NCBI GenBank assembly: GCA_910577315.1
Contig: CAJTME010000004.1
Span: 64,156-128,155 of the forward strand
Reading direction: 5' to 3'
Source of the DNA: an uncultured Muribaculaceae bacterium
Lineage (GTDB): Bacteria; Bacteroidota; Bacteroidia; Bacteroidales; Muribaculaceae
Length of the DNA: 64,000 bases
Shown piece by piece: positions 41,773 through 49,802 of the stretch (position 1 is the stretch's first letter; each line of letters begins with the position of its first letter). The position numbers and the translations under genes were made by a program. A model generated the notes under the pieces. It was not told the DNA's origin and did not search any database. It worked only from the letters and a program-made list of their open reading frames with translations.

Positions 41773-42036
41773 AATTTTTCCTTATGGAGATTATTCGCCT
41801 ATCATACGACCTGCGCCATGCGAGTCCGGCGGCTTCAAAAAGCCGACGAAAATCGTTTGCCGCGGGTTCTTTGATTATATAACCCCAATGACACACCGAT
41901 TGCATGATACACAAACGGACAAGCACAACGACGGACCAACGCAGTGGCCGCACGCGCGTTTGTCCGTTCGGCTTTGTAAATGTCGTTGGATTCATATCAC
42001 GATACATTCTTTCCATAATCAATAAAAGTAAAAAAG
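41773..42036 (+). promoter_or_regulatory. Long structured 5' leader of glnN with alternative pairings
   Basis: No ORF is supported here. A hairpin CGGCTT-CAAA-AAGCCG lies at 41830-41845. Further on, one 3' arm (41956-41968) can pair with either of two upstream copies of an ACGGAC repeat: 41914-41922 (AACGGACAA, nine perfect pairs) or 41931-41942 (ACGGACCAACGC, 11 of 12). A third stem CAACGAC/GTCGTTG (41926-41932 with 41982-41988) interleaves with the first. Mutually exclusive stems suggest a regulatory leader. It matches no riboswitch class that I recognise. Confidence 0.5.
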
Positions 42037-44226
42037 ATGTCATCTTTGCGATTTAAAGTGGTCGAAGAAGCCTTCGACAGAAAGGCAGTTCCCGTGGAGA
42101 TCCCCGCAGAACGCCCCGAAACCTACTACGCAAAAGCGGTGTTCAACCGCAAAAAAATGTACGAGTATCTTCCGAAGGCCACCTACAATGCCCTCATTAC
42201 CGCCATTGAGGACAAGCAGCCCATCTCGCGTTCCCTTGCCGACAGTGTGGCCGAAGGCATGAAGCGCTGGGCCGTGGACAACGGTGCCCGTCACTACACC
42301 CACTGGTTCCATCCCCTCACCGACGGTACTGCCGAGAAACATGACGCATTCATCGACCATGACGGCAAGGGCGGCGTGGTTGAGGAATTTTCCGGCAAGC
42401 TTCTCGTCCAGCAGGAACCTGATGCATCGTCGTTCCCCAACGGTGGCATCCGCAACACATTCGAGGCCCGAGGCTATTCGGCGTGGGATATTTCTTCGCC
42501 GGCCTTCATCCTCGACGGCACCCTGTGCATTCCCACCATCTTCATCTCATACACCGGCGAGAGCCTTGACTACAAGACCCCCCTTCTCCGCGCCCTCAAT
42601 GCCGTTGACCGCTCGGCCACGGAGGTAGCCCGCCTGTTCGATCCCGAAGTAAAGCACGTCAAGTCGTTCCTCGGTTGGGAGCAGGAATATTTCCTGGTAG
42701 ACGAGGCCCTGTTCTCGGCACGTCCCGACCTTATGCTCACCGGCCGCACCCTCATGGGACATGAGAGCGCCAAAAACCAGCAGCTCGAAGACCATTATTT
42801 CGGTGCCATACCCTCGCGTGTCGAGGCTTTTATGCTTGACCTTGAGATTGAGGCCCACCGCCTCGGCATCCCCGTGAAAACCCGTCACAACGAGGTAGCT
42901 CCAAACCAGTTCGAGCTTGCCCCCATTTATGAGGAAACCAACCTTGCCAACGACCACAACCTCCTTGTCATGACCCTTATGGCTGAGGTTGCCCGCCGTC
43001 ATAATTTCCGTGTGCTTCTGCATGAAAAGCCTTTCTCGGGCATCAACGGCTCGGGCAAGCATAATAACTGGAGTCTCGGTACCGACAAGGGGGACATGCT
43101 TTTTGCCCCAGGCAAAACGGCCATGGATAACCTGCGCTTCCTCACATTTACCGTAAACGTGATGGCTGCCGTGCATCGCCACAACGCGTTGCTGAAAGCT
43201 TCAATCATGTCGGCCACCAACTCCCACCGTCTCGGCGCCAACGAGGCTCCTCCCGCCATCATCTCGATTTTCCTCGGCACTCAACTGAGCCACGTCCTTG
43301 ACCAGATTGAGAACGCCACGCCCGAACAGCTCGCCACCCTTTCGGCCAAGGAGAGCAAGGAACTGGGTCTGGCACAGATTCCCGAACTGATGCTCGACAA
43401 CACCGACCGCAACCGAACATCGCCCTTTGCTTTCACCGGCAACAGGTTTGAATTCCGTGCTGTCGGCTCGAGCGCAAACTGCGCATGTTCGATGATTGCA
43501 CTCAACGCCGCCGTGGCCGATCAGCTCACAAGTTTCCACAAGGATGTTAAAGCCCGCATGGATGCCGGAGCATCGCTGAAAGACGCCCTCCTTGAAGAAA
43601 TACGTATCCTTGTGAAGCAGTCGAAAGCCATTCATTTTGACGGCAACGGCTACTCCGACGAGTGGAAAGAAGAGGCAGCCCGTCGCGGTCTTGACTGCGA
43701 GACGTCGGCTCCAAAAATCTTCGACGCCTACCTTGCGCCATCGTCTGTCGAAATGTTTGAGCGCACGGGCGTGTTCTCCAAGGTGGAACTTGAAGCGCGC
43801 AACGAGGTAAAATGGGAAATGTATACCAAGAAAGTACAGATTGAGGCCCGCGTGCTCGGCGACCTCGCCATCAACCATATCATTCCGGTCGCCACACGCT
43901 ATCAGTCGCTCCTCGTTGACAACGTGGTTAAGCTGAAAGACCTCTTTCCGGGTGTGAAAGGCGCGAAAGTCGTTGCCCACGACCTTGACACAATCGAGAA
44001 GATTTCGGAACACATGGACATCATCAAGACCGAAACCGACCGAATGATTGAAGCCCGCAAGGCTGCGAACCGCATCGAGGATGAACGTGAAAAGGCCATC
44101 GCCTATCACGACACCGTTATTCCGCCCATGGAAATAATCCGCTATCACATCGACAAGCTCGAGCTGATGGTTGACAATGAAATGTGGCCTCTGCCCAAAT
44201 ACCGCGAACTTCTCTTCATCCGTTAA
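42037..44226 (+). CDS. glnN: Glutamine synthetase type III
   Basis: 729 residues, the size of GSIII, far longer than GSI. It makes glutamine from glutamate, ammonia and ATP. Typical GSIII segments: THWFHPLTDGTAEKHDAF, GWEQEYFLVD, VKTRHNEVAPNQFELAPIYEE, HEKPFSGINGSGKHNNWSLGT, RLGANEAPPAIISIFLG and NRTSPFAFTGNRFEFR. A long C-terminal helical part is specific to this class. Type III enzymes lack the adenylylation control of GSI, so leader-based control is of interest. The stop shares one base with the start of the following amidotransferase gene, which consumes glutamine. Confidence 0.97.
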   Translation: MSSLRFKVVEEAFDRKAVPVEIPAERPETYYAKAVFNRKKMYEYLPKATYNALITAIEDKQPISRSLADSVAEGMKRWAVDNGARHYTHWFHPLTDGTAEKHDAFIDHDGKGGVVEEFSGKLLVQQEPDASSFPNGGIRNTFEARGYSAWDISSPAFILDGTLCIPTIFISYTGESLDYKTPLLRALNAVDRSATEVARLFDPEVKHVKSFLGWEQEYFLVDEALFSARPDLMLTGRTLMGHESAKNQQLEDHYFGAIPSRVEAFMLDLEIEAHRLGIPVKTRHNEVAPNQFELAPIYEETNLANDHNLLVMTLMAEVARRHNFRVLLHEKPFSGINGSGKHNNWSLGTDKGDMLFAPGKTAMDNLRFLTFTVNVMAAVHRHNALLKASIMSATNSHRLGANEAPPAIISIFLGTQLSHVLDQIENATPEQLATLSAKESKELGLAQIPELMLDNTDRNRTSPFAFTGNRFEFRAVGSSANCACSMIALNAAVADQLTSFHKDVKARMDAGASLKDALLEEIRILVKQSKAIHFDGNGYSDEWKEEAARRGLDCETSAPKIFDAYLAPSSVEMFERTGVFSKVELEARNEVKWEMYTKKVQIEARVLGDLAINHIIPVATRYQSLLVDNVVKLKDLFPGVKGAKVVAHDLDTIEKISEHMDIIKTETDRMIEARKAANRIEDEREKAIAYHDTVIPPMEIIRYHIDKLELMVDNEMWPLPKYRELLFIR

Positions 44227-46112
44227 TGGAACCACTCAAACATGAATGCGGCGTAGCTCTCATAAGGCTACGCCGCCCTCTTCAATACTATAAGGAAAAG
44301 TACGGTTCGGTGACCTATGCCCTCGACAAGCTGTATCTCCTTATGGAAAAACAGCACAACAGGGGCCAGGAAGCCGCCGGCGTCGGCGTCATAAAGCTAA
44401 ACGCCCCTGCCGGCCACGAGCTGATATGCCGCGAACGTGCCCTTGGCAAGGATGCCATACAGAACATTTTTGCCACAATCGGCGGTGAAATCCCGGCCGA
44501 TGTAAATTCGATGCCGGTTGATGACGTCGACAGCTATGTGCCATACATAGGGCAGATTTACATGGGGCACCTGCGTTATTCCACCACCGGGAAAAGCGGC
44601 ATACGGTATGCCCACCCTGTTTTGAGGCGCAACAACTGGCGGTCGCGTTCGCTGATGCTATGCGGCAACTTCAACATGACCAACGTGCGCGACATGTTTG
44701 ACCGTGTGGTGTCGTCGGGCCAGCATCCCCGTATCTACTCCGACACGAACATGATTCTGGAACAGGTCGGTTTCGCTCTTGACGAGGAAAACCAGCGGCT
44801 TTACCGCGAGTTGCGGGGGACGTTGCAGGATCCTGAGCTTGCCCACACGATTGAAGACCGCCTCGATATGGCCTCGGTGCTGTCGAGCGTCGCGCCCGGA
44901 TGGGACGGAGGATACGTTATGTGCGGTGCAACGGGATCGGGCGATATGTTTGCCGTGCGCGACCCGCATGGTATCCGCCCCGCGTTTTACTATTACGACG
45001 ACGAGATTGTCGTTCTCGCGTCGGAGCGTCCGGTGATTCAGACCGTGTTCGACGTGCCGATGGATTCCGTCAGGGAGCTTGGCATGGGCGAGGCGCTGTT
45101 GGTCAATAAGGCGGGTGATGTCTCAACCAGGCGCATCCTTCCCGAAGGCGACAACTGCCGCTGCTCGTTCGAGCGTATATATTTCTCCCGCGGTTCAGAT
45201 GCCGACATATACCGGGAGCGCAAGGCACTGGGCGAGGCTCTCGTGCCTAAACTTCTGAAGATGGTCGATTATGACTTCGACCACACCGTGTTCTCGTTCA
45301 TACCCAACACCGCCGAGGTTGCATTCTTCGGTATGATGCAGGGTCTGGAAAAGCGCCTTGACGGATGCAAGACCGCCGATATACAGCGCCTTATAGCTTA
45401 CGGAGACGCCACTGATGAAAACATTCGCAATGTGCTTTCGCGTCGTGTGCGGGTAGAGAAGGTCGTAATAAAGGATGTCAAGATGCGCACATTCATTGCC
45501 GAAGGCTCGTCACGCGACGATATGGTGGCGCACGTCTACGATGTCACCTACGGAACGGTCACCCCAGGGGTCGATACCCTGGTCGCCATCGACGACTCGA
45601 TTGTGCGCGGCACCACCCTGCGCCAGTCAATCCTTCGTCAGCTCGACCGCGTCAATCCACGCCGTATCATCATAGTGAGCTCGTCGCCTCAGGTGCGTTA
45701 TCCCGATTATTATGGAATCGACATGTCGGCCCTTGACCAGTTCATTGCATTCCACGCCGCCATAAAGTTGCTTGTTGACATAGGCCGTGCAGATGTAATT
45801 CACGACACTTACCGCGCATGCCTGGCCCAGCGGAACCTGCCCGGAGATGAACGTACCAACTGCGTGAAAGCCATCTATGCCCCATTTACCGAAGACGACA
45901 TCTCGCACGCCATAGCCGATATACTGGTGTCGGACTCCCGTCATCCTCTGAAAGCCGAGGTGGACATCCTGTACCAAAGTCTTGACGGACTCCATGAGGC
46001 AATCCCCGACTATCCCGGCGACTGGTATTTCTCGGGCGACTACCCCACCCCCGGTGGAAACAGGCTCGTCAACGAGGCATACATAGCCTGGTATGAAAAC
46101 AACATGATTTAG
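44226..46112 (+). CDS. purF: Amidophosphoribosyltransferase, long form
   Basis: 628 residues from the ATG at 44226 (TAATG overlap with glnN). Class II glutaminase: the nucleophile is expected to be Cys8 after removal of the MEPLKHE propeptide, followed by HNRGQEAAGVG and MGHLRYSTTG. The phosphoribosyltransferase domain has the PRPP loop LVAIDDSIVRGTTLRQ. It is longer than the ~470-510 residues of ordinary PurF; such a longer paralogue is common in Bacteroidales (family knowledge), so a second purF may exist elsewhere. An extra C-terminal ~100 residues (…TPGGNRLVNEAYIAWYENNMI) are of unknown role. Confidence 0.9.
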   Translation: MEPLKHECGVALIRLRRPLQYYKEKYGSVTYALDKLYLLMEKQHNRGQEAAGVGVIKLNAPAGHELICRERALGKDAIQNIFATIGGEIPADVNSMPVDDVDSYVPYIGQIYMGHLRYSTTGKSGIRYAHPVLRRNNWRSRSLMLCGNFNMTNVRDMFDRVVSSGQHPRIYSDTNMILEQVGFALDEENQRLYRELRGTLQDPELAHTIEDRLDMASVLSSVAPGWDGGYVMCGATGSGDMFAVRDPHGIRPAFYYYDDEIVVLASERPVIQTVFDVPMDSVRELGMGEALLVNKAGDVSTRRILPEGDNCRCSFERIYFSRGSDADIYRERKALGEALVPKLLKMVDYDFDHTVFSFIPNTAEVAFFGMMQGLEKRLDGCKTADIQRLIAYGDATDENIRNVLSRRVRVEKVVIKDVKMRTFIAEGSSRDDMVAHVYDVTYGTVTPGVDTLVAIDDSIVRGTTLRQSILRQLDRVNPRRIIIVSSSPQVRYPDYYGIDMSALDQFIAFHAAIKLLVDIGRADVIHDTYRACLAQRNLPGDERTNCVKAIYAPFTEDDISHAIADILVSDSRHPLKAEVDILYQSLDGLHEAIPDYPGDWYFSGDYPTPGGNRLVNEAYIAWYENNMI

Positions 46113-46154
46113 AGGCGCAGACCGGCTGTTTTTTCGTATTTTGCCGGAATATTT

Positions 46155-46185
46155 TTGGAAGTAAGCCAATAAATTGTTAATTTCG
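46155..46185 (+). promoter_or_regulatory. Probable promoter of malQ
   Basis: TTG (46155-46157), 20-base spacer, TAATTTCG (46178-46185), one mismatch to the -7 consensus; leader about 55 bases. Confidence 0.6.
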
Positions 46186-46246
46186 CACCATAAAATTAAA
46201 AGCTCAAAAGGCACATTTGTGAATCCCTAATATCATAAGAACTTAT

Positions 46247-48919
46247 ATGAAGCTCACCTTAAACATTGATTACCGCACCAACTGGGGCGAATCATTGTAT
46301 ATTTCGGGTAATTGCGAAGCTCTTGGCAACGGCGAATGGAACCGTGCCCTCAAGATGACCCTTGACGGCACCGAACATTGGTCGGCCACGGTTGAACTGC
46401 CCGACGACACCCAGGTGCTCGAATATCACTATGAAGTGCGCCATGACAACGGCCATACCAAGGCTGAATGGGGCGCTCCCCACCGCTTCGCACGCGGCCG
46501 CAATGCCCGTGTATACGACATTTATGACCGCTGGCAGGATCAGCCCTGGGACAAGCCCTATTATTCATCGGCCTTTACCGAATGTATATGCAGCCGTTCC
46601 ATGCGCGCCAAGGAATCTCTTCCCCGCGTGGGTTACGTGACCTTCCAGGTTGCCGCTCCCATGATTGCCCCAGACTGCGTTCTTGCAATAAGTGGTGACG
46701 CACCCTCGCTCGGCAACTGGAATCCCGCCGAAGCAAAGGTGATGAGCGATGCCTGCTTCCCCAACTGGACAATAACGGTTGAAGGGAAGGACCTCGCACC
46801 TGATACTGAATATAAGTTCGTGATTCTCACAAAGAACGGCGACGTTGTCGCATGGGAAGGTGGTGACAACCGCCGTGTTGGCGTGAAACCCGCTGCCGAT
46901 GCTTCGACCATCGTGGCCGGCATGCGTTTCATCAACCCCCTCTCGTCATGGAAGGGAGCCGGAACGGCAATTCCCGTTTTCTCGCTCCGTTCCGAGGAGG
47001 ACTTCGGCGTCGGTGATTTCTATGATCTCAAAAAGATGATTGACTGGTGCAAGGCGACAGGTCAGACATTCCTCCAGATTCTGCCTATCAACGACACCAC
47101 CATGACCCATACCTGGCAGGATTCATATCCCTACAATGCCAACACCTGTTTCGCTCTCCACCCAATGTACCTGCGACTTGAGGAACTTGGCCTTCTCGCC
47201 GATCCCGCCCGCCGCGAGTACTACGAGAACCTTCGTCAAGAACTCAACGCATTGACCCAGGTTGATTACGAGCGTGTGAATCAGGCCAAGATTTCATATT
47301 TCCGTGAAATATTCGCGCAAGAAGGCGAGCGCACCGTCAAGAGCGCCGATTTCAAGGCTTTCGTGGCTAAGAACGAGTCATGGCTGATGCCGTATGCCGC
47401 TTTCTGCGTGCTACGCGACAAGTTCCATACTCCAGTGTTTTCCCAGTGGGGTGAATATGCCGAGTATGACAAGGCGAAGATTGACAGCTTCATCGCTGCC
47501 AACCGCGATGAAATAAACTATGTATGCTATCTGCAGTATCACCTTGACAAGCAGATGCAGCATGTTCATCAGTATGCCAATGCCAACGGTATCGCCATCA
47601 AGGGCGACATTCCCATCGGTATCTCGCGCGACAGCGTTGACGCTTGGACCGATACCCGTCTGTTTAACATGGACTGTCAGGCCGGTGCACCGCCGGATGA
47701 TTTCTCGGTGCTTGGCCAGAACTGGGGCTTCCCCACATATAATTGGGAGGAAATGGGCCGTGACGGTTTCAAATGGTGGAAAGACCGCTTCCGCAAAATG
47801 AGCGAGTATTTCGATGCCTACCGAATCGACCACGTGCTTGGATTCTTCCGCATATGGCAGATTCCTTACGATGCAATCCACGGCCTGCTCGGCATCTTTA
47901 ACCCTGCCCTGCCCTTCACTCCCGACGAGCTGCGCTACAACTACGACTTCTGGCTTGATGTGGACTTGCAGACGACTCCCTACATCATGGACCATTTCCT
48001 CGGCGATTTCTTCGGCGAATATGCCGACGAGGCCCGCGACAGGTTCATGTATAACGTAAGCTATGGCCGCTACAAGCTCAAGGACGATTTTGCAACCCAG
48101 CGCGCCGTCGCCGACTATTTCGCAACTCAGGAAAAGAACGACAAGAATACCCGCCTGTGCCAGGGCCTCATGGGCCTCATCGACCAGGTGCTCTTCATCG
48201 AGGATCCTGTTGAAAAAGGCAAATATCATCCCCGCATCTCGGCTCAGTTCACATATACATACCGTGCGCTGAACGATTACGAGCGCTGGTGTTTTGACCG
48301 TCTCTACAACGACTTCTTCTACCGCCGCCACAACGATTTCTGGTATGGCAAGGCTATGTGGAAGCTGCCCCCGCTCATCGACGCGACCAACATGCTCACC
48401 TGTGCGGAAGATCTCGGCATGATTCCCAGCTGCGTACCCGCCGTGCTCAGCCAGCTTGAAATCCTCACACTTGAGATTCAGCGCATGCCCAAGGATCCCA
48501 CAACTCCTTTCGGCATCACCTGGAACTATCCCTATTACAGCGTTTGCACCACATCAACTCACGACATGGGCGGTATCCGCGCCTGGTGGGAGGAAGACCG
48601 TGCGAAGACCAACGATTTCTATCACAACATGCTCCATCAGGGTGGCGAAGCTCCCTACTTTGCCGAGCCGTGGGTATGTGAGAAGATTCTCGACCTTCAG
48701 GTTAAGTCGCCCTCGATGCTCTGCATCATTCCTCTCGCCGACTGGCTTTCGATGGACGGAACCCTCCGCCGCGAGAATCCTGCTGATGAAATCATCAACG
48801 TGCCCGCAAATCCCCGCCACTACTGGCGCTACCGCATGCACCTGACCCTTGAACAGCTCAAATCAGAGACAGGTTTCAACAACCGTCTCAAGGAGCTTAT
48901 AAAGACTTCGGGCCGCTAA
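46247..48919 (+). CDS. malQ: 4-alpha-glucanotransferase with two N-terminal CBM20 domains (DPE2 type)
   Basis: 890 residues. Two starch-binding CBM20 domains (~1-100 with SGNCEALGNGEWN; ~127-232 with SGDAPSLGNWNP) precede a GH77 catalytic domain (~245-885). Predicted catalytic residues: Asp528 in YRIDHVLGFFR, Glu721 in CAEDLGM and Asp773 in TSTHDMGG. GH77 transfers alpha-1,4-glucan segments between maltodextrins; the CBM20-bearing architecture is shared with plant DPE2. There is an insert of roughly 100 residues inside GH77 typical of that subtype. No signal peptide, so cytosolic. It has its own promoter and a very strong terminator. Confidence 0.95.
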   Translation: MKLTLNIDYRTNWGESLYISGNCEALGNGEWNRALKMTLDGTEHWSATVELPDDTQVLEYHYEVRHDNGHTKAEWGAPHRFARGRNARVYDIYDRWQDQPWDKPYYSSAFTECICSRSMRAKESLPRVGYVTFQVAAPMIAPDCVLAISGDAPSLGNWNPAEAKVMSDACFPNWTITVEGKDLAPDTEYKFVILTKNGDVVAWEGGDNRRVGVKPAADASTIVAGMRFINPLSSWKGAGTAIPVFSLRSEEDFGVGDFYDLKKMIDWCKATGQTFLQILPINDTTMTHTWQDSYPYNANTCFALHPMYLRLEELGLLADPARREYYENLRQELNALTQVDYERVNQAKISYFREIFAQEGERTVKSADFKAFVAKNESWLMPYAAFCVLRDKFHTPVFSQWGEYAEYDKAKIDSFIAANRDEINYVCYLQYHLDKQMQHVHQYANANGIAIKGDIPIGISRDSVDAWTDTRLFNMDCQAGAPPDDFSVLGQNWGFPTYNWEEMGRDGFKWWKDRFRKMSEYFDAYRIDHVLGFFRIWQIPYDAIHGLLGIFNPALPFTPDELRYNYDFWLDVDLQTTPYIMDHFLGDFFGEYADEARDRFMYNVSYGRYKLKDDFATQRAVADYFATQEKNDKNTRLCQGLMGLIDQVLFIEDPVEKGKYHPRISAQFTYTYRALNDYERWCFDRLYNDFFYRRHNDFWYGKAMWKLPPLIDATNMLTCAEDLGMIPSCVPAVLSQLEILTLEIQRMPKDPTTPFGITWNYPYYSVCTTSTHDMGGIRAWWEEDRAKTNDFYHNMLHQGGEAPYFAEPWVCEKILDLQVKSPSMLCIIPLADWLSMDGTLRRENPADEIINVPANPRHYWRYRMHLTLEQLKSETGFNNRLKELIKTSGR

Positions 48920-48933
48920 GAATACTCAAACGT

Positions 48934-48989
48934 TACGCCCTGCATGGCCAACGTCAACCGTTGGCCATGCAGGGCGTATGTCTTTTTTA
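48934..48989 (+). terminator. Terminator after malQ with a perfect 20-bp stem
   Basis: Arms 48934-48953 and 48959-48978 are perfectly complementary around a five-base loop, followed by a T-run. It also separates the convergent gene ending at 49003. The unusual length resembles a double-stranded RNA-forming element. Confidence 0.9.
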
Positions 48990-49002
48990 GTGAAGGCTGA
49001 GA

Positions 49003-49476
49003 TTATTCAGTGTAGACTTCGTGATGGAAGTGGGGTGCGATTACCTCGTCGGCAGCCCTGGTGGCATAGTCGCCTTCCGTGGAGATGAAGACCCAGTCGA
49101 TGTCGTTGCGACGGCGAAGGTCACCGACAAAGAAAGCTTCTGCCTGGGGAGAGCCTACCACAACAAGACGGTTGACACCTGCCTCGCGGGCAGCGTTCAC
49201 CATTTCGTCATAGCGATCGAGCACGAAGCTGTTGGCATCATGGTCAGTCTGGTCATCGTCGAAGGTGAAGATTACGTCATGATAGCCTTCAAACGAGTCT
49301 TTAAGGGCGTCTTTGGTGTCGATTTCGAGGCGCGAGATGGTGAGGTTCTCATAGTTGAGCATCAAATGCTCGGGATTTTTTATAAATGCATTTACGGAAA
49401 GTCCGCGATGGAGGAGAGCCGACAGTACATCGGCGAATACCTGGCCGCCGAGGCCGGTGATTGCAACTTCTTTCAT
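49003..49476 (-). CDS. NAD(P)-binding Rossmann-fold protein (NmrA/SDR-like), short
   Basis: 157 residues from ATG 49476. N-terminus VAITGLGGQVFADVLSALLHRGLSVNAFIKNPEHL has the beta-alpha-beta of an extended SDR, with GLGGQVF in place of the usual GATGxxG. Middle motifs DVIFTFDDDQ and VNRLVVVGSP fit an NmrA-like fold. The protein is about half the length of full NmrA/SDR enzymes and lacks an obvious YxxxK, so it is more likely a sensor or a binding protein than a dehydrogenase. Confidence 0.75.
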   Translation of the reverse strand: MKEVAITGLGGQVFADVLSALLHRGLSVNAFIKNPEHLMLNYENLTISRLEIDTKDALKDSFEGYHDVIFTFDDDQTDHDANSFVLDRYDEMVNAAREAGVNRLVVVGSPQAEAFFVGDLRRRNDIDWVFISTEGDYATRAADEVIAPHFHHEVYTE

Positions 49477-49515
49477 AGCTGTGTATGTTTTTGTATTGTG
49501 TTTTATTTGTGTTAT

Positions 49516-49523
49516 CAAACTTA
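49516..49523 (-). promoter_or_regulatory. Predicted -7 box of the Rossmann-fold gene
   Basis: TAAGTTTG on the minus strand, 39 bases before the start, back to back with the DUF4250 promoter. Confidence 0.5.
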
Positions 49524-49558
49524 CGTTCTATCCTTTTAACAATTCAGCCGCCGTGTTG

Positions 49559-49589
49559 TTTGACAGGTAAAATAAAATCACTAAATTTG
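49559..49589 (+). promoter_or_regulatory. Promoter of the DUF4250-uvrD-nspC run
   Basis: TTTG (49559-49562), 19-base spacer, TAAATTTG (49582-49589), both boxes perfect; leader about 28 bases. Confidence 0.8.
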
Positions 49590-49622
49590 CATTAAAGAAT
49601 ACGTAGATTTTTTAGATAACAC

Positions 49623-49802
49623 ATGGACACCCTTCCCAAAGACCCATATATGCTGCTCAGTGTCGTGAACATGAAGTTGCGCGACCATTACCCTACCCTT
49701 GAGGCGCTATGCGAAGATCTTGGCGTGGACCGGCATGAGCTGGAGACGGCGCTTAAAACGGCCGGATTTACTTACGACTCAGAGCACAACCGTTTTGCCT
49801 GA
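49623..49802 (+). CDS. DUF4250 family small protein
   Basis: 59 residues, MDTLPKDPYMLLSVVNMKLR… ending …SEHNRFA. The LPKDPYMLLSxVNxKLRD opening and an LEALCEDLGVDRHEL helix pair match the DUF4250 family as I know it, a small protein common in Bacteroidales, Clostridia and Vibrio. The helical ALCEDLGVDRHELETALKTAG part looks like a winged or simple HTH. Its TGA overlaps the helicase ATG by one base (TGATG), so the two are translationally coupled. Role unknown. It is easy to miss because of its length. Confidence 0.85.
   Translation: MDTLPKDPYMLLSVVNMKLRDHYPTLEALCEDLGVDRHELETALKTAGFTYDSEHNRFA

Noticed and set aside
43201..44235. 344-codon open frame antisense to glnN
   Set aside because: Shadow of glnN coding sequence with no recognisable motifs.
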